Shown here piece by piece: positions 11,928-23,300 of a stretch of 64,000 bases of DNA. The DNA is taken from the NCBI GenBank assembly GCA_036852015.1, contig JAANDG010000500.1:1-64000 (forward strand), written 5' to 3'. The position numbers and the translations under genes were made by a program. Origin of the DNA: Pelodera strongyloides (Eukaryota; Nematoda; Chromadorea; Rhabditida; Rhabditidae). How positions within the stretch are numbered: the first letter of the stretch is position 1; each line of letters begins with the position of its first letter. The notes under the pieces are model-generated. The model was not told the DNA's origin. It searched no databases and worked only from the letters and a program-made list of their open reading frames with translations.

Positions 11928-12550
11928 TCTTGGTTAAAATAGCATCGCTATCGTTTTTAACTTTTAAACTTTGACGTTTGTCGTCCACAAAAAAATATTG
12001 CTTCAAAAAATTCCTGCATGTGAAATGAACATTTACAAAAACGCCTTGATGAAACCAACGCATTAACAACCAACAAACCAACAACGATAAGTTGCCAGGC
12101 AAAAAAATGTATTTTGTGGTTTAGACCGAAGTGTAGCTTTGGCCGATTAGCGGTAGACAATAAGGTATTCGTGGAACACGCTTGTTCCAGGATGCTATCC
12201 TGAGTGCATGGATTGAGTTAGCATGATCGCGTATTCTAGGCTCATTGCCAGACAGTTTATTTGGAACTGAGTGATGTCAAAAGACCTCATAATTGTTGTA
12301 CTTCAAAAGTAACGAATAATTCTACCTAACGGGTTATCTGTTACTTTCGAAGTGCAGCTGTATGCGCTTCGAGCGGCGTGAGTAAAACACAAATTCATAG
12401 TCGAATTTTTCATGTTTACGGATGTCACTAAATAAATAAGAAGCTATCAAATAGATCAGAAAACATTGTTTTACTTGACTGCACATCTACATTTGAACTT
12501 GCACAAATCTACAGAAAAATGGTTACGAGTAAACAACCAAGAATTTCTCA

Positions 12551-12780
12551 TTAAAGGGATCGGCTCACCTCAAATCGTGTCTGATTTTTTTGTTTATTTA
12601 TTTTCTATAAGGGATAATTTAAGTTTGGAATACAAAAAGTGGTGTTCTATTTCAATACTCACGAAGATATTAGGTGATAAAGTGGTGGATCGATCGGCCC
12701 GAAATGAAAAAGTGTTAATTGTCCCATACAAACAAGGCAGGGCAATTGCACTTTTTCATTACATTGCCCTGCCTCGATAG
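12551..12780. mobile_element. Half copy of palindromic element F4 (AGGGATCGGCTCACC)
   Basis: TTAAAGGGATCGGCTCACC and the following 200 bases match the left arm of the complete element at 62034-62382, up to the central CCCATACAAACAAGGCAGG segment. The second arm is missing apart from a short inverted scrap. It lies immediately 3' of the last recognised exon of gene E and may have truncated that gene. Confidence 0.8.
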
Positions 12781-12903
12781 TGCTCGATATAACTCTCCTC
12801 GATAGTGCCCTTTTACATTGCCTAATGTTGAGCGGTGACAGTTTCATGACACAAAATGAGAATTAGACTTCAAACATTCTGCAATTCGGAATCTGAAACT
12901 TAC

Positions 12904-14159
12904 CGTACAAAATGACCCCGAGACGCGTTTGCAGCATGCCCTGCCCAAGGGGAAGGGTCGCAAAAACGTGTTCTTGGAAGAACTGGGTTATCTGGAAAAA
13001 AAAAAAACCATTAAAATATATTTTATTTTTATGTAATACCCAAGAAGGAAATCTTTTTTTGTAAAATGTTACACCGCTGACTTTCAGACTTCATAACCTT
13101 GGGGAAATTGCGGTGTGGAGGCATAGTTATGGAGCACGAACTTTAACCAGTTTCTATTCTACCCCACTCGGCTAGCTTCCAACGTAATTTGTAAAAAAAA
13201 AAATACTAAATAGGATTCCGAATATGTATAGAGGGAGAAGGCATCACATTTCATTAATGCTACCTAAGTATAAGTGGAGCTATGGCCTATGGCTATGGAT
13301 ACCATACCAAAACACGAAACATAAATAATAACAATATTGTTAAAATATATTTTTTTAAACAATACCCCTTTGTATTTGTTCGCGGGCAAGTCATTAGAAG
13401 CATCCATCAACAAAATCACATCATTCCATATCTTAAATATCTCATTGTAACAAATTTCACCAATCATTAAAGCGATATAACAACCGATTTGAAACGTATG
13501 TTGGTCAACTTCATTCCAATATGTATGCAAATGACCGCAACTAATAACTAGACTAAAAAATCGCGCAACATCGGAAAGTCATTTGCATAGCTAAATGGGA
13601 ATACTGCGCAAAGCACACGTTTCAAAACTCGGATGTTATGCCGCTTGAAAATATATTAAACTTGCTCGCCCTTCAGTTCTCAAATTGAAGGAGCAATCGG
13701 TCAAGCTTAATTCTCGAAAAACATTATACAAAAAAATTCACTGTTTAATGGACTTGAATTAAATAAGTATTGAAAATTTGAAAACTTCGCAATCACATAC
13801 ATAAAAAGAAAACAGACAAAAGATCAAATTTATTAGAGCCAACCTGATATGGATTACATGGACAATAGTTTGGTTCATCTGCCAACACTCCACCATTGTG
13901 TAGTACGCAGAAAAGCAGTACTAAATAATTATTATATTCTTCTAAAATGTACTAGACCACCCCGGGCTATGTGAGCTAATTTTAAGGTTTCTCTCTCATA
14001 AATTCAGGTCTATGAGAGAGAGGGAGAGAGAGAAAGAGAAGAGAGAGAGAATGTGAGAGAGAGACATGAGCAAGAAAACCCACACGATGAAGCAACTTAA
14101 CTTATAACAAAAATATATTACGACTTACCTAACAAACAGTGATTCAGCCAGCAGCTCAT
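12904..14159 (-). CDS. Short inverted paralogue: signal peptide plus VWA domain (gene E)
   Basis: Four minus-strand exons fit together: 14129-14159 (ATG), 13844-13920, 13366-13431, 12904-12991. All have AG/GT borders and continuous phase. The product begins MSCWLNHCLL followed by a hydrophobic stretch (signal peptide), then YCPCNPYQ, IWNDVILLMDASND, and after the next junction GQGMLQTRLGVILYG. Exons 3 and 4 are exactly 66 and 88 bases, the same as exons 8 and 9 (start of VWA 2) in genes A-D, and the residues align. VWA 1 and the Thr/Pro linker are missing, so the signal peptide is joined directly to the CPC motif. I could not find the exon that should follow. A half F4 element (12551-12780) sits there. 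The gene may be truncated, a pseudogene, or simply diverged. Confidence 0.65.
14013..14066. repeat. (GA)n purine repeat
   Basis: An imperfect GAGAGA tract is interrupted by GGG and AAAG steps. It lies in intron 1 of the minus-strand gene E, where the sense strand would be pyrimidine-rich. Confidence 0.85.
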
Positions 14160-15147
14160 GGCAGCAAAAGAGAGCCACTGCTTTGCTCGTTGAATCCTTA
14201 CCTTTTTACGACTTGTTGATAACAAACACTTGTGCCCTTAATAGTCTGATAGACCAGAAATGAGATTAAAATTTGATAGAACTCTTTTCTCGGACTATTC
14301 TCAGTTCTCACTGTCAGAAGGGCTTTTATGAAAGATTTTGAAAAAAGCCCCAGATTATTGTTTTGGTCTACGTCTCACTGATGACATGAGAGCACTAACA
14401 CAGCAAATTTCATAGGACTATAACAATACTGTAGCCACTTAGTGGGCTTCCTTCTGATTATATAGGGTCTATGCCTATGAGAATTGTGTGATTCTATTCC
14501 GCTACCACACAAATGATGTTGCAGGTTTTGATGCGTGTATTCCTTACATCACACGTAAAGTGCCTACAAAAACTGAACAATAGCCATTCCAAAGCTATCA
14601 AAAGAACATTAAATGTTTACTTATAATAAAATTCAATCAAAAGACAAGATAGTAAAGGAACACCTAAACGTTGTCTTGAACATTTCAGCTATCAGACTGA
14701 CCAGGAATTTAAAAAGCCTAAAACCCGCAAACCAGTAACAATACATTTCAAAAGACAAAACAAATGGGCAAATGAAGAATAGACATTAAATATATTAAAT
14801 AACGCAAACAATATATAAAACTGCAATTATCATATCTGGTAGTAGTCAAAAAGACGTCAGTGGTCTGGTCAGTGTATGAATTGTGAACCTACGCATCTCC
14901 ATAATTAATATATAACGAAACCTAAACCGCAATAACTACTATTTTATAGCAAAATTCCTCAAAATATATAACACAATATGAACTAAATGACACGGGTATT
15001 ACCATATAATAATCAGCCTATTTAAATTTGGTAAATACAGTATCACCTACATATATCTATTTTATTACTATTATGTAGAATAGATCGAAGGCATTTGCAA
15101 ATAACTGTATGATAGAAGAAAACATATCCTAACCCCTAATCTATTCT

Positions 15148-15274
15148 GAGGCCATATTCCCCAATCCGATTCCCTCGGGGAAATAGTCCCTGGGGACAGA
15201 AATAGCATTCTAATGTGAGACACGCAAAAAAGACGGGGAATTCCCCATGGGGAATTGAGTGGTGAATATGCCTC
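15148..15274. mobile_element. Short palindrome with GAGGCCATATTCCCC ends (F13)
   Basis: The left end GAGGCCATATTCCCC and right end GGTGAATATGCCTC are variants of the GAGGCCGTATTCACC terminus seen at 53882/54999 and near position 72. The inner arms (TCCCCTCGGGG... and ...TTCCCCATGGGGAA) are G/C-run rich as in the large copy. It is a minimal, about 127-base member. Confidence 0.6.
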
Positions 15275-15427
15275 TGAATACTACGCTTCTTTACTGTCAC
15301 TTGCGACCTCAAATTAAGTTGATCGATAAGTACAAAATATTGCAACATTCTAAGCCAAAATGACAACAGGACAGGCAAGAGTGGCCAACATAATGAATGG
15401 GAAAATTGTGACAAAATAAACAACAAC

Positions 15428-15589
15428 TTAAGCGAACGCCAGCTCCTTTGGAAAATTTGCATATGATAAGCAAATCCTATTATTCTATGCCAATTTGCGC
15501 GATCCGGGCGATCGCGCAAAATTAGCATAGGATACATAGGATTTGCTTATCATATGCAAATTTCCAAAGGAGCTGGCATTTCGCTTTAA
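15428..15589. mobile_element. F1 palindromic element near the btf-1 3' end
   Basis: TTAA ends enclose arms with ATTTGCATATGATAAGC. It starts about 60 bases beyond the btf-1 stop codon, so it may lie within or just after the 3' UTR. Confidence 0.88.
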
Positions 15590-15649
15590 GTAAAGTGTAA
15601 AGTTTGTACTAACGAATGGAAATGTATACTAGAAATTACATTCTCTATT

Positions 15650-18600
15650 TTACCGCTTGGCTTCTCTGGCGAATGCTCTGACATCGGAAGTCTCTTCATA
15701 CTGACTTTCATCCCACAATTCAGTTAGGTTCCACCGGGAATCTTCATAGCCTTCTGTCATCTAAACATGGGTCAGGGTAAATAAGTCACAAATAAGTATT
15801 AGACTCAAGGGAGATTTTAAGTTGTCGGTGTTGAAAACCAAACAATGTTGACAACCGAATAATTAGATGCTCTCACTAAAACTTCTCGAGGAACATGCAA
15901 TTAAAGGACTAACAAGTTGTAAGCAATGTTCCGGGAACAAAACACTAAAAAATCTATCTTGAGACTGCTCAACACAGTCACCTCACGAACATATTGACTG
16001 AATAAAAGCAACAACAAGAAAACAGTGCGCATTCGTATAGTTTATCTCAATTCACATTTACCCAATCTTTCTCTCCACGCACCTTTTCCATCCTCGTCCT
16101 CTTTGTCCTCGGCTCAGCCATTTCCCTTGCATTCGCATCTCCTTCCAGTGTGAACAAGTTCATCAATTCATCAGTGGCCATTGAACTCAGAGACCGATTG
16201 TGCGTACCAATTAGGGCCTAAACAAAGGAAACTGACATGCACAATGGTGTTCATTCAGGTCATAGGTTCATTAGAAATTATCACGCAGTAAATTAATAAT
16301 AAATACTATAAGCAAGCATTTAACTTCCGTTCTTCTGCGTCACGTTTTCAACTTGAAAATGGTAAAAAGCTTACATCTGCCGTGTTCTGTTTAAACTTCT
16401 GATATCCCATCACTTTCTCCTCAATGGTTCCCTTAGTTATCAGACGATAGACGTGCACTTTTCGAGTTTGACCCAGGCGGTGAGCCCTAGAAAGATAAAA
16501 CTACTAAAGAAAAGCAGAAACGCTGTTTTAGTCTGGAAAGCATTGACAAAATGTCCTCAATATTGGTACATAAACTGAAGGGCAATACATCAAGATAAAA
16601 AAACTGAAATTAAATATCAACCTGTCAATCGCCTGCAAATCCTTCATCGGATTCCAGTCGTGATCCAAAAAGATGACCACATCCGCACCGGTCAGATTCA
16701 GACCCACACCGCCGACCTGTTATTGCGGGAAGTAAATGAATGAGATAAAAGATAAAGAGTACCGGGTTGTATCAACCGAATCCGCGGGTGCATAGTATTT
16801 CGGATAGTATTGCGAAAAGAGAAAAGGTCCGCGACTCACATGTGTAGTCAGAATGAGTACATCAATTGAGTGGTCATTGTTAAATTTGTCCACCACGTTC
16901 TGCCGATCCGATGGAGCAATCGAGCCATCTAGAATTCAGGATATCAAGGGAGAGAGAAAACCAGTTTAAAATAAGGTTGTAGCTGATTAAATTACCACGA
17001 ATACTCATAAAATCAGTCTTTTAAAATTAAAGGGACGCGGTCACCTTTTTGTACCTTTTGCATACTTTGTGTTTTTATTATCTTGATACAATGTAGAATA
17101 TAGTGCTGAAAGAAAGCAGACAAAAAAAGCTGATTTCCATTTCACCAAGGAAAAAAAGTTACCCCCAGACCAAGCACCACAGTTAGCCAAAAACCAAATG
17201 TTAACACTCGGTAGATATGCGACAATATGCCACAAATTAGAATCGTTAGTCCTCAATTATCAGCTTGTACATGTGGGGCAATTGCGATCAGGGTTACGGT
17301 GAATCTTGGTCTAGGAACATAATTTTTCGTGGCCCTTTTATTTCCCGCAAAAGTTTTTTTCCCAGCAGCACTATGTCCTATTTTACTCAGCTTACAAAAA
17401 CGCAAAGTAAACAAAAAGGACAAAAGGGGAGACCGTGTCCCACTAATTAATGATGGGGCTTCAATATAATACTGTAACTAAGCAAGGTACCACATCTTTC
17501 AATTACAGTACTCAGTCAGTACTAAAATTACGGTAATAAAAATGCTTTAACGTACCAAGTATCATATGTGATACTGGTTGTGGGGTGAGTCCATTCGACA
17601 GTGCTTCAGAGACAAGGAGCACGGATGCTCTCCACTGGCAGAAGATCAGAGCACGATGTGGAGCAGCAGAAGGGATAGACAACAGAGCATCTGCAACACA
17701 TAATAAGTAATAAGTGGCCTTCAGCTTCCATTTGGAAGAACCCCCCTCAATTTCCTTTCTGTAAGCGAATCTCAAAGAGAGACTAACATTCAGCCATTGG
17801 TAAATAACACAAAAGTACACACCATAGTTAGAAACAAATAAGATGTAAAGCGGTATGGCACATGGTTCCTGAAACTTATACTGGACAACAGGGTCCAGCA
17901 TGCAGCTCTTTTGTGCATTTCCGGCACATAATATAACATAATGCCTCCAATACACACCACACCGGGACGCAGTGACCATGGTACGATTCGTGAACCAGTT
18001 ACCATATCACTTTATCGCTACTCCATACCATCTACTTCCTCATCTCTCGTCTCTCCAAATGCGTCTCCTCCAATTCCACATTGTTGTAACAATTCTCCCA
18101 GAGCCGCCAACTTCCCACTTCCTCCATTCTTGACAAGCGGTGTTAAATCAGTATGAGAATCCAATTTTGGCAACAGATCGGCGACAAGTCTAAATTGGCA
18201 AAACAATTAAAGCGAACTACTGGCAGGTTTTTTAAACGCATCGTGGACGACTGAATTTCTAGCTAATTTGCTCGATTTTTTATTCCACTTATGTTCATTT
18301 GCATAAGAAGCCTAATAATGCTGGTCAACTCCATGTGTTTCAAAAAGCGGCTGGTAACCTGTCGCAAACCAAACATCTAGAGCTAACGAACTCCCGCGAA
18401 ATTGCCAATGTTTCAAAGACAATTTTTATGCAATGACACGCGACCAAAATGTTCCCGGGTAGTCATAGAGATTGTTTCAACCACAACACTTATGCAAGGA
18501 CATGCAACCAAAATGTTTCCGGATAGTATAAAGTATAAACTATTAAAATTATAGTATAACGTATAAACCATCAAAGTGTCAATGCCAGATGGTGATGGTA

Positions 18601-20298
18601 CGTTAAGCATGACCTGATGTATCAAAGATACGGTCTCTCAATTATTGGAGACGAGGTACAAACTCACTTTGGACTATCGACAACCTTTCTCAAAGCAATT
18701 AGTGCGTGAAGTGGAGAGATGCCAAGCCCTTGTGACAAACGGCTCTGATCCGATGTGCATCTGAAATCAATACACAGTCATAAAGGAAAACATAACGTAT
18801 TAGATTAGACAAAGAGCGACATTCAGATAAAGAACAAATAAAGCACCTATCCGCAATAAGTTTGTAAAGAGTACGCTGCTCCTCCGTGATTTCACATTCG
18901 TAATCTTGGACAACCTGAAATATTAACATACATTTTAGTGTCACTGTCATAACAGACTGATGGGTAAAGGTCTTAAAGCACCTCCAATCACAGTTTCACA
19001 AAACAAATTATAATAAACGGACCTTATCGGGCAATTCGGGAAGTACCTCTTTCTTCAACCTTCTCAATACAAAAGGCAACACAAGGCGATGCAGACGACC
19101 GAGCGCTTCTTGACCGTCCTGAACGTACACAACCAAAGATATAAATAGACTCAGACAGCATAACTACTACACTGAACGCGGTACTTGACTAAAGTCCAAC
19201 TATCGGATTGACATGAAACCCCAGTAAAGAATACCTGCAAATCCTTGTCAGACGCTTTCGGTGACCGACAGCGGTGAATGGAACGAAGAAATTGCGTTCT
19301 AAAAATCTCGAATTTGTTCGCTAACAGACGCGGGTTGAAAAGTTGAAAATTGAGATGTTTAAATGAACAGACAAACAAAAATATTTGACTTTAACAATTT
19401 CACCAACCTGAATTGTTTATCGTCTCCCAAATATCCCGGCATTAACCATTCAAATAACGCCCACAAGTCGCCAGGCGAATTTTGAACGGGAGTTCCCGAT
19501 AGGATCAACCTGAATAGGCAGACGTAACTGACGTCCTAAGTCAAGCCTACCACCACAATCAGTGAGGCTAAAGAAGGATCACTCTTAAGCGACAAATACA
19601 AAACCGGCTTACCTGCTTTGCGACACCAATTCCTTGGCAGCTTTCCAGACGGCAGTTTTTGGGTTTCGCAAAATATGACCTGCAATACTACTTGCTATAT
19701 TCGGAACCCAGGTCGATACGTTCAACAAACGTTACTTGTAAGTTGTAAGCACATAAATAACCTAAAAACTAAGCACTGACTGAGACAATACGATTGGAAG
19801 ACCAAGCACCAAGCACAATTAGAAGCAAGCAAAACAACCTTACTCGAGCAAATACATTGATTGTGAAACATGGTGAACATGACATATGCAAAACGGGTTG
19901 TTTCTTCCGTACCTTCATCCAGCACCACATAATTCCAGGCTATCGAATGCAATAGTCGATTTCCCTTCAGGTCTTCATAAGCAGTCACAACTATTTGCGC
20001 GGTTTGTAATCGAGTCGGAACAGCTCCCTCGGCCTAAACATAAAGATAAAAGGTAAAGTGCACCACGGTGTGATGTGTGATGTATCAACCGAAACCCGAA
20101 CCCGTCACCTTTGTGTGGCTAGAAAGGCATTAACCACTATACCACTATACAACCAGGCGGCTCAGCACCGGACATTTAAAAAAAATTACAGATTGCAAAA
20201 TAGCAAAATATAGCATAACACTGCTACACTATGACTCGGATATCGGACGAAAGATACGAGCCTGAGAGACGATACTACAGCACGCTACACTGTCGGAG

Positions 20299-20349
<51 letters not shown>

Positions 20350-23300
20350 AGACGCAGAGCTATAATCAGATACAAACCTTAACGGCAGGTTTTCGTTGCG
20401 GGAAATACCGTTTCCACTCTCCACACCAATGATCCACAATTGTGCGCGGACAGACAATTAAAGACGGCCGTAGTTTTTGCTCTGGAAAAAAAATACACAA
20501 TTCTCCACAGACACACGCAATCAGAGGCAGAGGAGACTCCGTCTAACAACTAACAACAAACAAATAAACTAATAATTAATTGTAAACTACGGAATACTAT
20601 TGATGACATAAGAGATAAACATTAACAAACCTGACTCTTGTATTCCCATCGCGAGTACTGTAAGTGTCTGTAATGTCTTTCCCAGACCCATATCATCGGC
20701 CAGGATTCCGTTGAGACCAAACTTTCTCATGAAACGCATCCACGTGATTCCTTCCTGAAGACTTACTTCTAGATACTGCGACGTTCTCTTATCAAATGTT
20801 TTGTCACACACAATGTATGAAACACACTCTTCTCTTCAATGAACTAAGCGACATAACATTCCCTCAGCTAAGTTTACAATACCCGTACTGATCGACACAT
20901 TCACACGTACACAGACCATACGCACAAATACACACACAAAAATATAAACGAGATTACACATACCAATTGATAATGGCGTAACTTGACGCCGTCAGCCAAG
21001 CCTTTGATCTCCTCTTGTCGTACAGATGGCAGACTCGAAGGTTGAGACAAGACACTGATGAATGTGGCGTTGGTCACACATTTCGAGTGAATGCTGTCCA
21101 CGAGACCAGCTGGGATGGATTCCGGTATCTCAAATTGACGAAACAAAATGATAAAATAGAATACACACACTCCATCCAAAATCCAAAAGATTCAGCAACA
21201 TGCAGGTACTATGTAGCAGTAGAGGCAGAGGACTTGATTCTGACTCTTCTTGTCTTCTTATTGTACTGATACACACATCACACTTCCTACACACAGTAAC
21301 ACTACCTTTTCAAGCGTCAGCAATGGCACTAGGTTCCGGAAAGCAGTTCCCGCAGCCTCTCTCACATCGGCCAGTGAATCCGCCAATCTCGGAAAGATAA
21401 TCGGGGCAAGAAGTGACACAACTCCAGTGAGAGATGATCCAAGTTGCGACAACCTACAAGGTACAAAAGGTTAGAATTTAAATTTCCGATTTCAGCATAC
21501 AGGGGATTTGTGATAACTTTGAATCCCTACATCTCACGCTTGCAGCAACTGATATAACAAAACTTTTTCTAAATGTAGACTCAATAAAACGACGACGAAG
21601 GTGACAATAACGTGAAGAAGGATTGAGAAAACAGACTACATTACGGTACGTAAGTCTTACCTCAATAGAACCTCGGCCGCACCCCTTCGCTTATCAGGAC
21701 TACTCAGATCCTGCAGCATTTCACACAGACGATCGTACACACTAAAACGAATAAATCCAAAATGCTTGGTGCCTGGGGTATTTTCTGGGGTACAATGGGA
21801 AAAAGTCTAGAAAGCTTCTACAACAGTAAGACCATTCAGCCGCAACGAAATCCCATTTGATGATTTGACAAGCACTACTACCAACAAAATAATCAAACCC
21901 ACCGATTCATGGTATCAGCCAATGATGAACCGGTGAATGTGGCAACCGCCCGCGCAGCTACCAATCGTTCAACCGGATTCGCTGATCCTAACATATGGAG
22001 AACCCGTTCGGCAGCCTAAACAAATTTTTCCATATTCCTTTTGTCTCTTTTCGTCTGCAAGAGGATGCTCCGCACCGTAATTCGCTGTCTTATTTGATTC
22101 GAATTCTCACCTTATCAGAAAACCGTGATCCAACTCGAAACCACATACAACGATGCAACTCCAACCTTGTGATGAATGCCTAAACACAAATAATGGGAAA
22201 TGGGAATATACGACCGGCAGGAAAACAAATTACTAATAAACGAGAGAAATTCACGACTTGTATCAAAATTCAGATCATTCAGAATCAATGGAAATTACGC
22301 AAACTGGAATAGAACAAAACGCCCACCTCATCATCAATATCACTGTCCAATTCGAAATAAGAATAGAATTCGGGCAACTGGTCAATGTTAAAGTTGCAGC
22401 AAACATGGAGAAGGAATTCGGCATTTTTAGACGAGAAAGACGGCTCCTCATCCAATTGTAGAGAGAGGATTTTAGAAGCGGAAGGGCTGGAAATGTACTC
22501 ATTTCACAGTAATGTTAAAGCAAAATGCTAGCCGGAAAATTTGCATATGATAAGCAAATCCTATGTATCCTATGCTAATTTTGTACGATTGCCTTTGTAC
22601 GACGCAAATTTTCCAAAGGGGCTAGCATAGCATTTCGCTTTAAAGCTAAATACCGGTCGGTTTTTGAAACGCATCGTGGACACCTGAATGCTTGCGTATT
22701 TAGCTGAGTTGCTCGGCTTTAGCTCGGGTTTTTATTAATGTATGTTCATTTGCCTAAACAGCAATCAGCATAAGAATTCGGTTGTCCACGATGCGTTTAA
22801 AAAAAAATATATCACTACTTTATTCACACATACAATCAATCAGATACAACATCAATCAAGTACATGGAACAAGTGCGGAAGGTTTCGAGCGTCGTGCTTC
22901 TTCAATCCGCGGGGGGAATGCGAGGAGGGGAGATTTTTCTTCAGATAATGTCGATCCTTGATCTTTCCAATGAGGTTTTGTGGAGTTATACAGAGTGTTT
23001 GACGACGAGACGAAAGGACAAATCCCTCGAAGTCTTCAGGCTAGGCAATGGGGGATTCGCCTCGATTTTCCCCGCCTCGGTGGCATTGAGTGTGTGTTGT
23101 GGCTGGATTCGAACTCGGGTCGGCTGGCTGCGAAGCGCGGACGTTTCCAATGGGCCACCGAGGCCCTTTGGAAGCCCTTTGGCCCAAAAACAGTACGGCA
23201 TTTCGCTTTAAAGTGGTTAGGACACTTAGTTCTGGTTCTGAAGCATATTCCGTACAACTGCTAATGCTAACTGCATTCCCACAGTATTACAGAAACTTTC

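Larger units (their letters stand above)
14160..15649. other. Spacer between gene E start and btf-1 stop
   Basis: AT-rich DNA without a supportable exon. It contains a small GAGGCC-type palindrome (15148-15274) and an F1 palindrome (15428-15589). The btf-1 3' UTR must lie in the last part. No AATAAA is visible in the first 60 bases after its stop. Confidence 0.5.
15650..20754 (-). other. btf-1: btf-1 exons 30-45, SNF2 ATPase half
   Basis: Exons in transcript order: 20631-20754 (Walker A, DDMGLGKT), 20378-20481 ([13 protein letters not shown], motif Ia), 19913-20033 (VVLDEG), 19613-19679, 19408-19509 ([10 protein letters not shown], motif III), 19235-19298, 19023-19118 ([15 protein letters not shown]), 18847-18914, 18668-18760, 18029-18189, 17556-17690 (HRALIFCQW, motif IV), 16840-16928 (LDGS joined across the intron), 16622-16716 ([11 protein letters not shown], motif V), 16375-16486 (AHRLGQT, motif VI), 16083-16217, 15650-15760. 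Each exon length fits the phase of its neighbours. All the main SNF2 motifs are intact, so the enzyme should be active. Confidence 0.93.

Noticed and set aside
15136..15537. 133-codon minus-strand open frame downstream of btf-1
   Set aside because: It crosses an F13 palindrome and half of an F1 palindrome and is not conserved between copies.
20087..20162. tRNA-like minus-strand segment with TGGTATAGTGGTTA and GGGTTCG
   Set aside because: The anticodon loop would be 10 bases and the acceptor arm does not pair; too weak to list as a tRNA.
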